A DNA stretch of 64,000 nt from Bacteroidales bacterium (GCA_016934395.1 JAFGSZ010000068.1:48680-112679); one strand, 5' to 3'; positions 1-9,107 are shown, counted from the stretch's first letter. Notes: generated by a model from the letters alone, not told the origin. Translations and numbers: made by a program.

Positions 1-2
1 AT

Positions 3-1106
3 ATTCTGAATAACTGGTATCCCCAATTGAGCCTGAAAGGACAAGCAACCTATCAATCGGATGTAGTTAAAATAGCCATTGACCTCCCGTTTCCCGGAGT
101 AAATTTTCCAACCCCGTCTCACGATCAGTACAAATTATATTTTAATATAAACCAGTCGATTTACGATGGTGGTACAACCAAAGCCCTGAAATCTTTGGAA
201 GAACAAAAAACACTGGCAGATGTGCAACAGGTAGAGGTAAACCTGTACCAGTTAAAAAAGCAGATTAACCAGGTGTACTTCGGGATTTTACTTTTCGATA
301 AAAATGTTCAAATTTTAGAAATGACCCTTAAAGAACTGGAGCAACGACGGATTTCTGTTGAATCGGGCGTAAAAAATGGAGCCATACTTCCAACCAACCT
401 CGATGTGCTGGATGCGGAAATTCTTAAATTACAGCAACAACTGGATGAATTGACTATTAATCGTATCAGTTTTATCAATATATTATCCGAATTAACCGGG
501 GTTAAAATTGATCCGCAGGCAGACCTGCGTATACCAGATGAAATTCTATATTCCAATGATTCACCCTATCGTCCGGAATACACCCTGTTTGATATACAAA
601 AAAACATTCTTGATGCCGGTTATACTGTTTCTAAAACCAGCCGGTTGCCGCGACTCTATGCTTTTGGGGAATTTGGTTACGGTAAACCCGGCTTAAATGT
701 ATTTAACGAGGAATTTGATACCTATTATGTTGTGGGGGCAGGTTTAAGCTGGAACTTTTTAAACTGGGGAAAGATCCAACGCGAGTTTAAAATTAAAGAA
801 TTACAGAAAAAAGCAGTAGATTCAAACCGGGAGAATTTCGATAAAAATCTGAATATTGCTCTTGAGTTTGAAGATGTTAAGATCAGTCAGTACCAAAAAG
901 CAATTGAAAAAGACACAAAAATTATCGAACTCCGCACCAGGATTCGGGAAAATGCAGCATCACGGTTATCAAACGGGGTGATTACTTCAACGGAATACCT
1001 TAGCGAACTGAATGCTGAATTACAGGCAAAAATTCTGATGGAAGTTCATAAAATTTCATCATTACAGGCAAATTACAATTATCAACTTTTAAAAGGAGTA
1101 CAATAA
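3..1106 (+). CDS. TolC-family outer membrane efflux protein, 5'-truncated by window edge
   Basis: The reading frame is open from base 3, so the gene begins upstream and 367 codons are visible. A TTG at 27 is internal: the codons before it continue the protein with a typical TolC-type segment (NNWYPQLSLKGQ). Long heptad-rich helices (about residues 55-170 and 260-355 of the visible part) with the two barrel-strand segments between them are the usual outer membrane factor pattern. It should form the outer membrane exit duct for the exporter encoded downstream. The HlyD-type gene starts 1 bp after its stop, so they are co-transcribed. The family assignment is from recognisable pattern and context. 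Confidence 0.88.
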   Translation: MLNNWYPQLSLKGQATYQSDVVKIAIDLPFPGVNFPTPSHDQYKLYFNINQSIYDGGTTKALKSLEEQKTLADVQQVEVNLYQLKKQINQVYFGILLFDKNVQILEMTLKELEQRRISVESGVKNGAILPTNLDVLDAEILKLQQQLDELTINRISFINILSELTGVKIDPQADLRIPDEILYSNDSPYRPEYTLFDIQKNILDAGYTVSKTSRLPRLYAFGEFGYGKPGLNVFNEEFDTYYVVGAGLSWNFLNWGKIQREFKIKELQKKAVDSNRENFDKNLNIALEFEDVKISQYQKAIEKDTKIIELRTRIRENAASRLSNGVITSTEYLSELNAELQAKILMEVHKISSLQANYNYQLLKGVQ

Positions 1107-1107
1107 T

Positions 1108-1995
1108 ATGAAACGTTTTATTCGGGTTATAGTACCATCAATTTTTGTTTTGATATCCTGTACGGGGAATAATAAAACCTCTGATGCCTATGGCAATTTT
1201 GAGGCAATTGAAGTACTTGTTTCTTCACAGGCGCAGGGTGAACTCACCAATTTTACGATTACTGAAGGTTCTGATATTAAACAGGGAGAACATGTTGGAA
1301 GTGTTGATACCGTAGATTTAAGTTTGAAGAAAGAGCAGCTTCTTGCGCAAATAAAGGTAGTATATGCCAAAAGCCGCAATGTTTTATCTCAAATTGATGT
1401 TCAGGAAAAGCAGAAACAAATCTTGCAGAAAGAAAAGAACCGAATATTAAACCTTTTAAAAGATCAGGCGGCCACTGAACAACAAATGGATGATATTCTG
1501 GGAAAAATTGATCTTGCCGCGGCACAGATTACTTCAATAAAAACTCAAAATGCCTCGATATTGGGAGAAATTCAGGTACTGCAGGTTCAGGTTGCCCAGA
1601 TTAATGAACAGATTTCCAAATGTCGGATTACTAATCCCGTGAATGGTACAGTACTTGAAAAATTTGTTGAAGCCGGAGAGCTGGTAATGCCCGGAAAAGC
1701 TTTATACAAAGTAGCCAACCTTGAAAATATGGAGTTAAAGGTTTTTGTAAGCGGGGCACAGCTGCCGAAAATTAAAATCGGCGGGGAAGTGGATGTAATC
1801 ATTGATAAAAACGAAAAAGAGAACCAGGTGTTGTCTGGCCGGATTTCATGGATATCATCCGAATTTGAATTTACCCCCAAAATTATACAAACAAAGGAAG
1901 AACGTGTAAATATGGTTTATCCTGTAAAAGTAAATGTTAAAAACGATGGTACAATAAAAATCGGAATGCCGGGAGAAATAAGGTTCCGGAATTAA
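1108..1995 (+). CDS. HlyD/YbhG-like membrane fusion lipoprotein of ABC exporter
   Basis: Periplasmic adaptor of 295 residues joining an inner-membrane ABC-2 exporter to a TolC-type duct. It begins with a lipoprotein signal whose lipobox is LISC, with Cys18 the likely lipidated residue. Then come a first biotinyl-lipoyl half (about 30-70), a long alpha hairpin rich in Gln/Lys/Glu (about 75-175), the second lipoyl half (ITNPVNGTVLEKFVEAGE) and a beta-barrel domain (about 205-295). Its position right after the TolC gene and before two ATPases and two permeases matches the E. coli YbhG-YbhF-YbhS-YbhR arrangement. Substrate is unknown; the related systems are linked to drugs or other amphiphiles. 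Confidence 0.88.
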   Translation: MKRFIRVIVPSIFVLISCTGNNKTSDAYGNFEAIEVLVSSQAQGELTNFTITEGSDIKQGEHVGSVDTVDLSLKKEQLLAQIKVVYAKSRNVLSQIDVQEKQKQILQKEKNRILNLLKDQAATEQQMDDILGKIDLAAAQITSIKTQNASILGEIQVLQVQVAQINEQISKCRITNPVNGTVLEKFVEAGELVMPGKALYKVANLENMELKVFVSGAQLPKIKIGGEVDVIIDKNEKENQVLSGRISWISSEFEFTPKIIQTKEERVNMVYPVKVNVKNDGTIKIGMPGEIRFRN

Positions 1996-2026
1996 ACGTT
2001 TAATTCATTTTAATTCAAAAACAGCT

Positions 2027-2725
2027 ATGAATATCCATTTTATTCTACATGAATCTTTTGAGGGGCCGGGATGTATACTTGACTGGGCCCGGCAGAAAAA
2101 TTTTAATATCAGTTATACAAAGGTTTATGAAAATGAAGAATTTCCTGATCCTGAATCGCTGGATTGGTTAGTGATTATGGGAGGTACTGCAAATGCATTT
2201 GACCGGGCTAAATTTTTGTGGTTGCAGCCCGAAATAGTATTTATTAATAAATGTATTTCACAGGATAAAATTATTCTTGGTATTTGTCTTGGAGCCCAAC
2301 TTCTTGCAACATCTATGGGATCCAGGGTTTATCCCGGACAGCAGAAGGAAATCGGCTGGTTTCCCGTTGAATTTAAAGTTTCGGAAGATGAAGAATTAAA
2401 TTTCTTACCCGCTAAACAAACTGTATTTCACTGGCACGGCGATACTTTTGATATTCCTGAGGAGGCAGTTCATATTTTTTCATCTGAGCTTACTCCAAAC
2501 CAGGGATTTATTTATCAGAACCGGGTAGTGGCATTACAGTTTCACCTGGAGGTAAAACCGGAGGATGTACAATTAATGATGGCGGGTGCCGGACAAGAAT
2601 TAACCATCGGGGAGTATGTACAAACTAAAGAAGTCATTCTAAAAGAAGACCGATTTTATATTCAGAATCAAAAGTTTATGTTTCAATTGCTGGATTATTT
2701 ATGGGTTAATCGATCAGTTTTTTAA
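2027..2725 (+). CDS. Class I glutamine amidotransferase-like protein (GMP synthase-type domain)
   Basis: A 232-residue stand-alone class I glutamine amidotransferase domain. The nucleophile elbow GICLGAQLLA places the catalytic Cys at 87, and the His/Glu pair is in ALQFHLEVKPED (His173, Glu175), so the triad is intact. Such proteins hydrolyse glutamine or gamma-glutamyl compounds, or transfer the ammonia to a partner. No synthetase partner is visible nearby. The gene sits inside an exporter operon (31 bp after the adaptor, 52 bp before the first ATPase). That could mean a role in making or modifying the exported compound, or simply co-expression. The exact reaction cannot be read from the sequence. 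Confidence 0.85.
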   Translation: MNIHFILHESFEGPGCILDWARQKNFNISYTKVYENEEFPDPESLDWLVIMGGTANAFDRAKFLWLQPEIVFINKCISQDKIILGICLGAQLLATSMGSRVYPGQQKEIGWFPVEFKVSEDEELNFLPAKQTVFHWHGDTFDIPEEAVHIFSSELTPNQGFIYQNRVVALQFHLEVKPEDVQLMMAGAGQELTIGEYVQTKEVILKEDRFYIQNQKFMFQLLDYLWVNRSVF

Positions 2726-2777
2726 TTCAGACAAAATAATTCCGGAATTAAGGAGTAAAAATTTATAAAAACTATAG

Positions 2778-3725
2778 GTGGTTACCGATTCAAATATCAT
2801 CCGTATTAAAAATGTTTCCAGAAAATTTGGTAATGTTAAGGCTTTAAACCATATCAATTTAGCCATTGAAAAAGGGTTGCTATTCGGACTTATTGGCCCC
2901 GACGGTGCCGGAAAAACAACCTTGCTCCGTTTAATTACAACCTTGTTGCTGCCGGATGAAGGAAAAATAACTGTTGATGGATTTGATACGAACAAAGATT
3001 ATAAGGAAATCAGAAAGTTTATCGGTTATATGCCGGGCAGGTTTTCTCTGTACCAGGATTTATCAGTTGAAGAAAATCTGAATTTTTATGCCACTATTTT
3101 TAATGTTACTGTTAAAGAAAATTATCATCTCATACGCGATGTATTTATATACCTTGAGCCCTTTAAAAAACGGCTGGCAAAAAATCTTTCAGGGGGCATG
3201 AAGCAGAAGCTTGCGCTTTCATGTGCGCTTATTCATAATCCAAAAATCCTTATTCTGGATGAGCCGACTACAGGGGTAGATGCCGTTTCGAGAAAAGAGT
3301 TCTGGGAAAACCTTAAACAACTTCAGAAACTTAATATGACCGTGTTGGTTTCAACTCCCTATATGGACGAGGCTTCGATGTGCGATAAAGTTGCCCTGAT
3401 CCAGTCCGGAACTATTATGGAATATAATACCCCGGCACAAATTGTTTCCGGTTATCAGAAACATCTTAAGGCTGTAAGGTCAGAAAATATGCATGCTTTG
3501 CTAACCGACCTCAGGGAATATCCGGGTTGTGAAAGTGCCTATTTATTCGGTCAGTATGTACATTATACTTCAGAAGAAAAACAAACAGTACCCGACCAAC
3601 TGACCAGTTTCCTGGTTCAAAAAGGTCACACGGAAATACAGGTTTTAGATATTGAACCCAATATAGAAGATTGTTTTATTGCAAGTTCGGCAGGTATACC
3701 GAACCATACAGAAAATATAAAATGA
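2778..3725 (+). CDS. ABC transporter ATP-binding protein (YbhF N-half-like)
   Basis: Nucleotide-binding subunit of 315 residues starting at GTG. Walker A is GPDGAGKTT (40-48), the signature is a canonical LSGGMKQ (137-143) and Walker B is ILILDEP (157-163). The H-loop reads VSTPYMDEA, so proline stands where most ABC ATPases have the switch histidine. About 85 extra C-terminal residues follow the ATPase core. It resembles the first half of the fused two-ATPase protein YbhF; here the halves are separate genes joined by an ATGA overlap with the next gene at 3722-3725. It should pair with the next gene product as a heterodimer powering the two permeases. Confidence 0.9.
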   Translation: MVTDSNIIRIKNVSRKFGNVKALNHINLAIEKGLLFGLIGPDGAGKTTLLRLITTLLLPDEGKITVDGFDTNKDYKEIRKFIGYMPGRFSLYQDLSVEENLNFYATIFNVTVKENYHLIRDVFIYLEPFKKRLAKNLSGGMKQKLALSCALIHNPKILILDEPTTGVDAVSRKEFWENLKQLQKLNMTVLVSTPYMDEASMCDKVALIQSGTIMEYNTPAQIVSGYQKHLKAVRSENMHALLTDLREYPGCESAYLFGQYVHYTSEEKQTVPDQLTSFLVQKGHTEIQVLDIEPNIEDCFIASSAGIPNHTENIK

Positions 3726-4462
3726 CTCGGGAACCCATTATAATAGTAAATAACCTGGTAAAAAAGTTTGGACACTTTGTTGCAAACGATCACCTTACAT
3801 TTGAAGTGTTCAGGGGGGAAATATTTGGTTTTCTTGGGGCAAACGGAGCGGGAAAAACCACAGCTATCCGTATATTATGCGGGTTGTCTTTTCCTACTTC
3901 CGGTGAAGTGAACATAGCCGGTTACGACATATACCGGCAACGCGATCTGATTAAAAAAAACATAGGGTACATGAGCCAGAAATTTTCGCTCTACGAAGAT
4001 CTTACCGTAAAGGAAAATATTCATTTTTATGCCGGGATATACGGAATTGGTATTACTGAGATTAAAAAAAGAACACAACAGCTTCTGGAAGAGCTGGAGT
4101 TAAAAAATGTAGAGAACAAGCTTATTAAAGAACTTCCGCTGGGTTGGAGGCAAAAACTTGCCTTCTCTGTAGCCATTTTTCATAATCCGCGAATTGTATT
4201 TCTGGATGAACCTACAGGGGGCGTTGATCCGGTTACCAGACGCCGGTTTTGGGAACTTATTTATGGCGCTGCTGAAAAAGGAATTACCATATTTGTTACT
4301 ACACACTATATGGACGAAGCGGAATACTGCCACCGGGTTTCCATTATGGATCAGGGCAGGATAGAGGCGCTGGATAAGCCAGATAAACTTAAAACCCGCT
4401 ATAACGCAGGTAATATGGATGAAGTATTTTTACAAATAGCCAGAAAAACCAAAATAGGATGA
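3722..4462 (+). CDS. ABC transporter ATP-binding protein (YbhF C-half-like)
   Basis: Second nucleotide-binding subunit, 246 residues. The start chosen is the ATG that overlaps the upstream stop (ATGA); an earlier in-frame ATG at 3671 would add 17 residues unlike the family and lies inside the upstream gene. Walker A is GANGAGKTT (39-47), Walker B IVFLDEP (158-164) and the H-loop histidine is present (His195). The signature is degenerate, LPLGWRQ (138-144) instead of LSGGxxQ. Combined with the H-loop change in its partner, this predicts one canonical and one degenerate ATP site in the heterodimer. The HAD gene downstream overlaps its stop by 4 bp. Confidence 0.9.
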   Translation: MTREPIIIVNNLVKKFGHFVANDHLTFEVFRGEIFGFLGANGAGKTTAIRILCGLSFPTSGEVNIAGYDIYRQRDLIKKNIGYMSQKFSLYEDLTVKENIHFYAGIYGIGITEIKKRTQQLLEELELKNVENKLIKELPLGWRQKLAFSVAIFHNPRIVFLDEPTGGVDPVTRRRFWELIYGAAEKGITIFVTTHYMDEAEYCHRVSIMDQGRIEALDKPDKLKTRYNAGNMDEVFLQIARKTKIG

Positions 4463-5136
4463 TAGTTGAAGATTTTAGCGGTGATATTGCCGTTGTTTTT
4501 GATATGGATGGTGTAATTGTCGATAATCATGATTTTCATTGCGAAGCATGGTTAAGATTTTGTGAAAACCATAATATTCCACAAACGCGTGAAGATTTTA
4601 ATCAGCATTTTGGAGGAACAAACCGTGAAGTGCTGAAGTTAATGTTTGGTGAGCAAATTTCTAACGACCGGATTAACCAACTGTCTGAGGAAAAGGAATC
4701 CATCTACAGGACATTATATAGTGATCATATAAAAACCGTTAAAGGCCTTGAGGAATTTTTAAAGACACTAAAATTGAATAATATTCCCTCAGCAATAGCT
4801 ACATCGGCCCCGATAAAAAATGTAGAATTTGTGCTTGAGCAAACCGGACTGGTTGAATATTTCAATACGATTATTCATGAAGGCCTGGTTTACAAAAGCA
4901 AACCCGATCCGGAAGTGTTTCTAAAGGCAGCCTTTGCCTTACATATGGAGCCATCCGATTGTATTGCCATTGAAGATTCCGTAAGAGGTATCCGGTCGGC
5001 AAAAAGTGCCGGTATGCGCGTTATAGCGCTTACTACCACCAATACTAGCGAAAAATTAACAGAAGCGGATCTGGTAATAAACAATTTTACCCAATTAAAT
5101 ATGGCTGTAATTAATCAGATAATGGAAAGGGTATAG
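4459..5136 (+). CDS. HAD-superfamily phosphatase/beta-phosphoglucomutase-like hydrolase
   Basis: A 225-residue HAD subclass IA protein. Motif I is VFDMDGVIVDN with nucleophile Asp15 and acid/base Asp17; motif II is in AIATSA, motif III is the Lys in KSKPDPEVF and motif IV is AIEDSVRGI. The alpha-helical cap lies between about 20 and 90. The family includes beta-phosphoglucomutase and sugar or polyol phosphatases, and the substrate cannot be told from sequence. The start overlaps the stop of the ATPase gene (ATGATAG) and the permease begins 5 bp after its stop, so it is translationally locked into the exporter operon. Confidence 0.87.
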   Translation: MIVEDFSGDIAVVFDMDGVIVDNHDFHCEAWLRFCENHNIPQTREDFNQHFGGTNREVLKLMFGEQISNDRINQLSEEKESIYRTLYSDHIKTVKGLEEFLKTLKLNNIPSAIATSAPIKNVEFVLEQTGLVEYFNTIIHEGLVYKSKPDPEVFLKAAFALHMEPSDCIAIEDSVRGIRSAKSAGMRVIALTTTNTSEKLTEADLVINNFTQLNMAVINQIMERV

Positions 5137-5141
5137 AACGA

Positions 5142-6248
5142 ATGAAACGGTTTATAGGATTTGTAATAAAAGAATTTAACCATATCCTGCGGGACTACCG
5201 CACAATGATCATCCTGTTCGGCATCCCTGTTGCCCAGATCATTATTTTCGGATATGTGGTGAGAAACGAAATTCAGGATGTAAAAATTGCCATTCTTGAT
5301 TTGTCAAAAGATGAAGTAACTCAGGAACTCACGAACAAAATTCTTTCTTCAAATTATTTTATTTTATATAAGAACCTTGAAAACAATAATGAAATTGAGG
5401 AAGTATTCAAAACCGGCAAAGTTAATGAGGTTATTATTTTCGAACCCGGATTTAGTCAAAACCTGGAAAAAGAAGGTACTGCGAATATACAATTGTTGGC
5501 TGATGCATCGGATCCGAATTTTGCCAACCTGGTAACCAATTATACAAACGGAATTATAAACAATTATGTAAGTGAGTTAAATAAGAATTCCGCGTCGCCA
5601 TTTACAATCCTGCCGAATGTGCGTTTTTATTTCAACCCGGAACTAAAAAGCGCCTACATGTTTATTCCCGGAACTATCGCCTTGATCCTGATGCTGGTGT
5701 CGGCAATTATGACTTCCATATCCATTGCCCGGGAAAAAGAACTGGGTACTATGGAAGTATTGCTCGTATCGCCCTTAAAACCCTTGCAGATTATCCTTGG
5801 AAAAGTTACGCCTTATGTTTTGTTATCATTTATAAATGCATTAGTAATCCTTGCCCTCGGAAATCTTGTGTTTCATATTCCCGTAAGGGGAAGTATGGCC
5901 CTGTTTATGATTATCAATTTGTTGTACATTGTGTTGGCCCTGTCTCTGGGTATATTAATCAGCACATTCAGTAATTCTCAGCAAACGGCCATGTTTGTTT
6001 CTATGTTTGCCCTTATGTTGCCAACAATGCTGCTATCAGGATTTATTTTTCCAATTGAGAATATGCCTAAAGTGTTGCAGGTGCTTAGCAATCTAATGCC
6101 AGCCCGATGGTTTCTGGCAATTATTAAAAATATTATGATAAAGGGTACAGGGCTGCTGTATGTATGGAAAGAAACATTGATATTAATAGGATTTATTGTG
6201 TTTTTTATTGCCGTGAGTACCCGTAAATTTAAATACCGCTTGGAATAA
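5142..6248 (+). CDS. ABC-2 type transporter permease (YbhS/YbhR-like)
   Basis: Integral membrane subunit of 368 residues with the ABC-2 layout: one N-terminal membrane segment (about 23-40), a large extracytoplasmic domain (about 45-175), then five membrane segments from about 180 to 365. The family motif after TM2, SIAREKELGTMEVLLVSP, is present. It should form half of the transmembrane pore together with the next gene product, which starts 8 bp downstream and is a paralogue. Confidence 0.92.
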   Translation: MKRFIGFVIKEFNHILRDYRTMIILFGIPVAQIIIFGYVVRNEIQDVKIAILDLSKDEVTQELTNKILSSNYFILYKNLENNNEIEEVFKTGKVNEVIIFEPGFSQNLEKEGTANIQLLADASDPNFANLVTNYTNGIINNYVSELNKNSASPFTILPNVRFYFNPELKSAYMFIPGTIALILMLVSAIMTSISIAREKELGTMEVLLVSPLKPLQIILGKVTPYVLLSFINALVILALGNLVFHIPVRGSMALFMIINLLYIVLALSLGILISTFSNSQQTAMFVSMFALMLPTMLLSGFIFPIENMPKVLQVLSNLMPARWFLAIIKNIMIKGTGLLYVWKETLILIGFIVFFIAVSTRKFKYRLE

Positions 6249-6256
6249 TATTAAAT

Positions 6257-7381
6257 ATGAGGACAATTTTATTAATCGTACAAAAGGAATTTCGACAGAT
6301 TTTCAGGAACAAAACCATGTTGCCTGTGATTTTTATTGTCCCCATTGTGCAACTGGTACTGCTTGTTTATGCCGCCACCCTCGATATGAAAAATATCAAC
6401 CTCTATATTATAGATAATGATCTTTCCGGTGCATCAAGGGACCTTGTAAGCAAATTTGAAAGTTCACCCTTTTTCAGGATAACAGAAGAAGGTTTTTCTT
6501 TGAAAAATGCTGAATCAAAACTTTTTAGCAATGATGCGGATGCAATACTTAATATACAAAGTGGATTTGAAAAAAGATTGTACCGTGAAAATAATTCCGA
6601 AGTGCTGCTTATTATAGATGCAGTAAACAGCCTTAAGGCAGGATTGTCAAATGTATATGGCACCTCGGTAATTCGCGATTTTAACCAGGAGTATATTAAG
6701 GATAAGGGTAAAAGCGTATTGACAGTGATGAAAGCTCCAAAATCGATAGAAATTACCAGACAATTCTGGTATAACCAGGAATTAAATTTTAAATATTATA
6801 TGGCTCCGGGTATTCTTGGCATATTGGTAACAATGATTGGTATGTTTCTCACAGCAATAAATATTGTACGGGAAAAAGAAATGGGCACCATAGAACAAAT
6901 TAATGTTACACCCATTGTAAAATACCAGTTCTTAATTGGCAAATTGCTGCCTTTCTTGATTATTGCATTATTCGAACTGGGATTCGGTTTACTGCTGATT
7001 AAAATTCTTTATGGAGTTCCTATGCTGGGGAGTATTCCCTTGTTATTTGCTTTTGTTGCCTCTTACCTGTTTGTTATAATAGGCTTTGGATTATTATTAT
7101 CTACACTTGCCGATACGCAACAGCAGGTAATGTTTCTTACGTTTTTTTTCATGATTGTATTTATTCTTATGAGTGGGATTTTTACTCCGGCAGAAAGTAT
7201 GCCGGTATGGGCGCAGAAGGTTAATATTTTAAATCCGATGGCATATTTTCTCCGGGTTGTTAGGTTGGTATTGTTAAAAGGCTCAGGGATTATGGCCATT
7301 GCCAAAGATTGGATTTATATTACCGTATATGGAGTTATTATACTTTCACTGGCCATTCTCCGTTATAGAAAAGTTAGTTAA
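6257..7381 (+). CDS. ABC-2 type transporter permease (YbhR/YbhS-like)
   Basis: Second ABC-2 permease of 374 residues, paralogous to the upstream one: N-terminal membrane segment (about 22-42), external domain, then five membrane helices, with the conserved NIVREKEMGTIEQINVTP after the second helix. It ends the exporter operon; the following gene starts 31 bp later at TTG and encodes an unrelated secreted protein. Confidence 0.92.
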   Translation: MRTILLIVQKEFRQIFRNKTMLPVIFIVPIVQLVLLVYAATLDMKNINLYIIDNDLSGASRDLVSKFESSPFFRITEEGFSLKNAESKLFSNDADAILNIQSGFEKRLYRENNSEVLLIIDAVNSLKAGLSNVYGTSVIRDFNQEYIKDKGKSVLTVMKAPKSIEITRQFWYNQELNFKYYMAPGILGILVTMIGMFLTAINIVREKEMGTIEQINVTPIVKYQFLIGKLLPFLIIALFELGFGLLLIKILYGVPMLGSIPLLFAFVASYLFVIIGFGLLLSTLADTQQQVMFLTFFFMIVFILMSGIFTPAESMPVWAQKVNILNPMAYFLRVVRLVLLKGSGIMAIAKDWIYITVYGVIILSLAILRYRKVS

Positions 7382-7412
7382 TGTTGTATCTTTCTGATTA
7401 AAAGTAATCGTA

Positions 7413-8714
7413 TTGAAAACAATTTTATTGCTCCCGGTTTTACTTCTTTTATTTTTTTCTAATAATGTAAATGCCCAATCTGAAATACATTTCACTAAAC
7501 AACAACACGATTTCGGAAAAGTAGCCAACCTCGATTACCCGCCGGCTTCATTCGAATTTTCAAATACGGGAAATGCTCCCCTTGCCATTCTTATGGTACA
7601 TAAAAATCCAAATATCCGTGTAGGGTATGAAAATAAATTTTTTCAGCCGGGAGAAAAAGGAAGAATTCTTATTTTGCCTGATTTGAACAGTATCGGGCTC
7701 TTTACCGAACAAATTGAAATAATTACCAATTCGAATAATTCTCCTGTGATTCTTACTATTACCGGAGAAGTAATATCAATCCAGGAATGTTTTCCCAATA
7801 AAACCAATATGGAAATCAGAAAGGTTGTGATTATTGATGAAGTAACCAAAGAACCGGTACCCAATGCGCAACTTGCTTTTACTTTTAATTATAATTTTTC
7901 TTTTAATGATAAAGCCGATAAAAAAGGCGAGTTGGTGCGGGAATTAAAAATCGGGAAATATGCTCTAGGAATTCAATCTCCCGGGTATGAGCCTAAAGAC
8001 ACCACCTTCTTTTTACGACGATCTGTGCCCGTTTTATTTTTTGAACTTACCCCCTTAATTGCTCCGGTTGAGGAATATCTTGCCGAATCAATAATTGAGC
8101 AAAAAGATATTTTACCACCATCCGGTTCAGATGAATTGTTGCCAATAAATAAATATGCAGCCAATAATATTGTATTATTGGTTGATGTATCCTTATCAAT
8201 GAAACAGGACCAAAAGCTTGAATTGTTAAAAGTAGCAGTTACGAATCTTGTTTTGGTGCTGCGATCAATAGATAATGTGGCATTAATTTCTTATGCTGAT
8301 AAACCAACGATTTTGCTTCGGTCTGTGAACGGCACGGAAAAACAAAAAATTAATGAGGCAATAAAAAACCTTATCCCAAATGGGGTTACAAATGGTGTTA
8401 AAGGACTGGAGAGTGCATATCAACTGGCTGAAAAGAAGTTTGAACCTTCAGGAAACAATCAGATAATTTTGGCAACAGACGGGAAATTTTCAGGAGGCGG
8501 CCTTACGGATGAAGATTTTCAGAATATTCTTATTCAGTATGCTCGGCAGGGAATAAAACTTTCTGTTATTGGTTTCGGCGATGATGAAAAAGCTATTGGA
8601 AAAATGGAAGAAATGGCAAAAAGCGGGCAGGGGAAATACATACATATTTCGAATTCGGAAGACATTTCTAATGTACTTATTGAAGAAATAAAAGAAAATT
8701 CATTAATTAAATAA
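7413..8714 (+). CDS. Secreted von Willebrand factor A domain protein with DUF1573-like N-domain
   Basis: A 433-residue exported protein. The TTG start at 7413 is chosen because it gives a clean signal peptide ending in NVNAQS. Residues about 25-110 resemble a DUF1573/ASH-like beta-sandwich (HDFGKV...FEFSNTGNAPL). About 125-205 look like a carboxypeptidase-regulatory-like beta domain. From about 250 to 425 there is a vWA domain with an intact metal-ion-dependent adhesion site: DVSLS at 258-262, a downstream Thr, and LATDGKF. Such proteins mediate metal-dependent protein contacts at the cell envelope. It may be on the exporter transcript or use a weak promoter just upstream (TATCTTTC near 7387). 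Target unknown. Confidence 0.83.
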   Translation: MKTILLLPVLLLLFFSNNVNAQSEIHFTKQQHDFGKVANLDYPPASFEFSNTGNAPLAILMVHKNPNIRVGYENKFFQPGEKGRILILPDLNSIGLFTEQIEIITNSNNSPVILTITGEVISIQECFPNKTNMEIRKVVIIDEVTKEPVPNAQLAFTFNYNFSFNDKADKKGELVRELKIGKYALGIQSPGYEPKDTTFFLRRSVPVLFFELTPLIAPVEEYLAESIIEQKDILPPSGSDELLPINKYAANNIVLLVDVSLSMKQDQKLELLKVAVTNLVLVLRSIDNVALISYADKPTILLRSVNGTEKQKINEAIKNLIPNGVTNGVKGLESAYQLAEKKFEPSGNNQIILATDGKFSGGGLTDEDFQNILIQYARQGIKLSVIGFGDDEKAIGKMEEMAKSGQGKYIHISNSEDISNVLIEEIKENSLIK

Positions 8715-8795
8715 AAGAAATAAAGGCAAAGCCTGCTAAAAGGTTTAAAAAAAAATTATTTTTGAATTTTCAAATTAAGTTTACAAAGCAACTTA

Positions 8796-8907
8796 TTAGC
8801 ACATCAAATAATTATCAAATTAGCACATCAAAACATTAGCACATCAAAAAATCAACATATTAACACATTAAATAATTAGCACATCAAATAATTAACACAT
8901 CAAAAAT
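8796..8907 (+). repeat. Short tandem-like array of six TTAGCACATCAAA units
   Basis: Six imperfect copies of TTAGCACATCAAA or TTAACACATCAAA, spaced by 2-11 AT-rich bases, run up to the ATG of the following small gene. The unit spacing (about 16 or 24 bp) is far too short for CRISPR. Similar AT-rich direct repeats occur between Bacteroidota genes. They could arise by slippage or serve as a spaced protein-binding array in the 5' leader. Confidence 0.8.
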
Positions 8908-9105
8908 ATGATTAGAGAAAGTGCACAGCGTTTAAAAGAAATGATTATTAAAGCAATAGACGATCATAAAATTACACGCGAGGAATATGATAAAATAATA
9001 CACATTGCCACCGAAGACGGAGTAATTGATTCACATGAACGGGTACTGCTCGAACAATTACAGGATATGATCGAAAATAAAACGGTAAAGTTTGTGGCAA
9101 AATAA
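8908..9105 (+). CDS. Small conserved-looking helical protein, function unknown
   Basis: A 65-residue acidic/amphipathic protein, MIRESAQRLKEM at the start. The pattern of two helices joined by 'ATEDGVIDSHER' resembles a TerB-like or EF-hand-like D-G-x-I-D-x-x-E segment, but it is too short to assign. No signal peptide or membrane segment. It starts directly after a short-repeat array and stands alone. Composition fits a real Bacteroidota coding sequence; function not recognised. Confidence 0.62.
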   Translation: MIRESAQRLKEMIIKAIDDHKITREEYDKIIHIATEDGVIDSHERVLLEQLQDMIENKTVKFVAK

Positions 9106-9107
9106 GT

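Noticed and set aside
27..29. TTG as true start of the TolC-type gene
   Set aside because: The frame is open to the window edge and the upstream codons continue a TolC-like sequence.
3671..3721. Upstream ATG as start of the second ATPase
   Set aside because: The added residues are not ATPase-like and overlap the previous gene; the ATGA overlap at 3722 gives the usual N-terminus.
8796..8907. CRISPR-like array
   Set aside because: Repeat units are about 13 bp with spacers of 2-11 bp, all AT-rich, and no cas genes are present.
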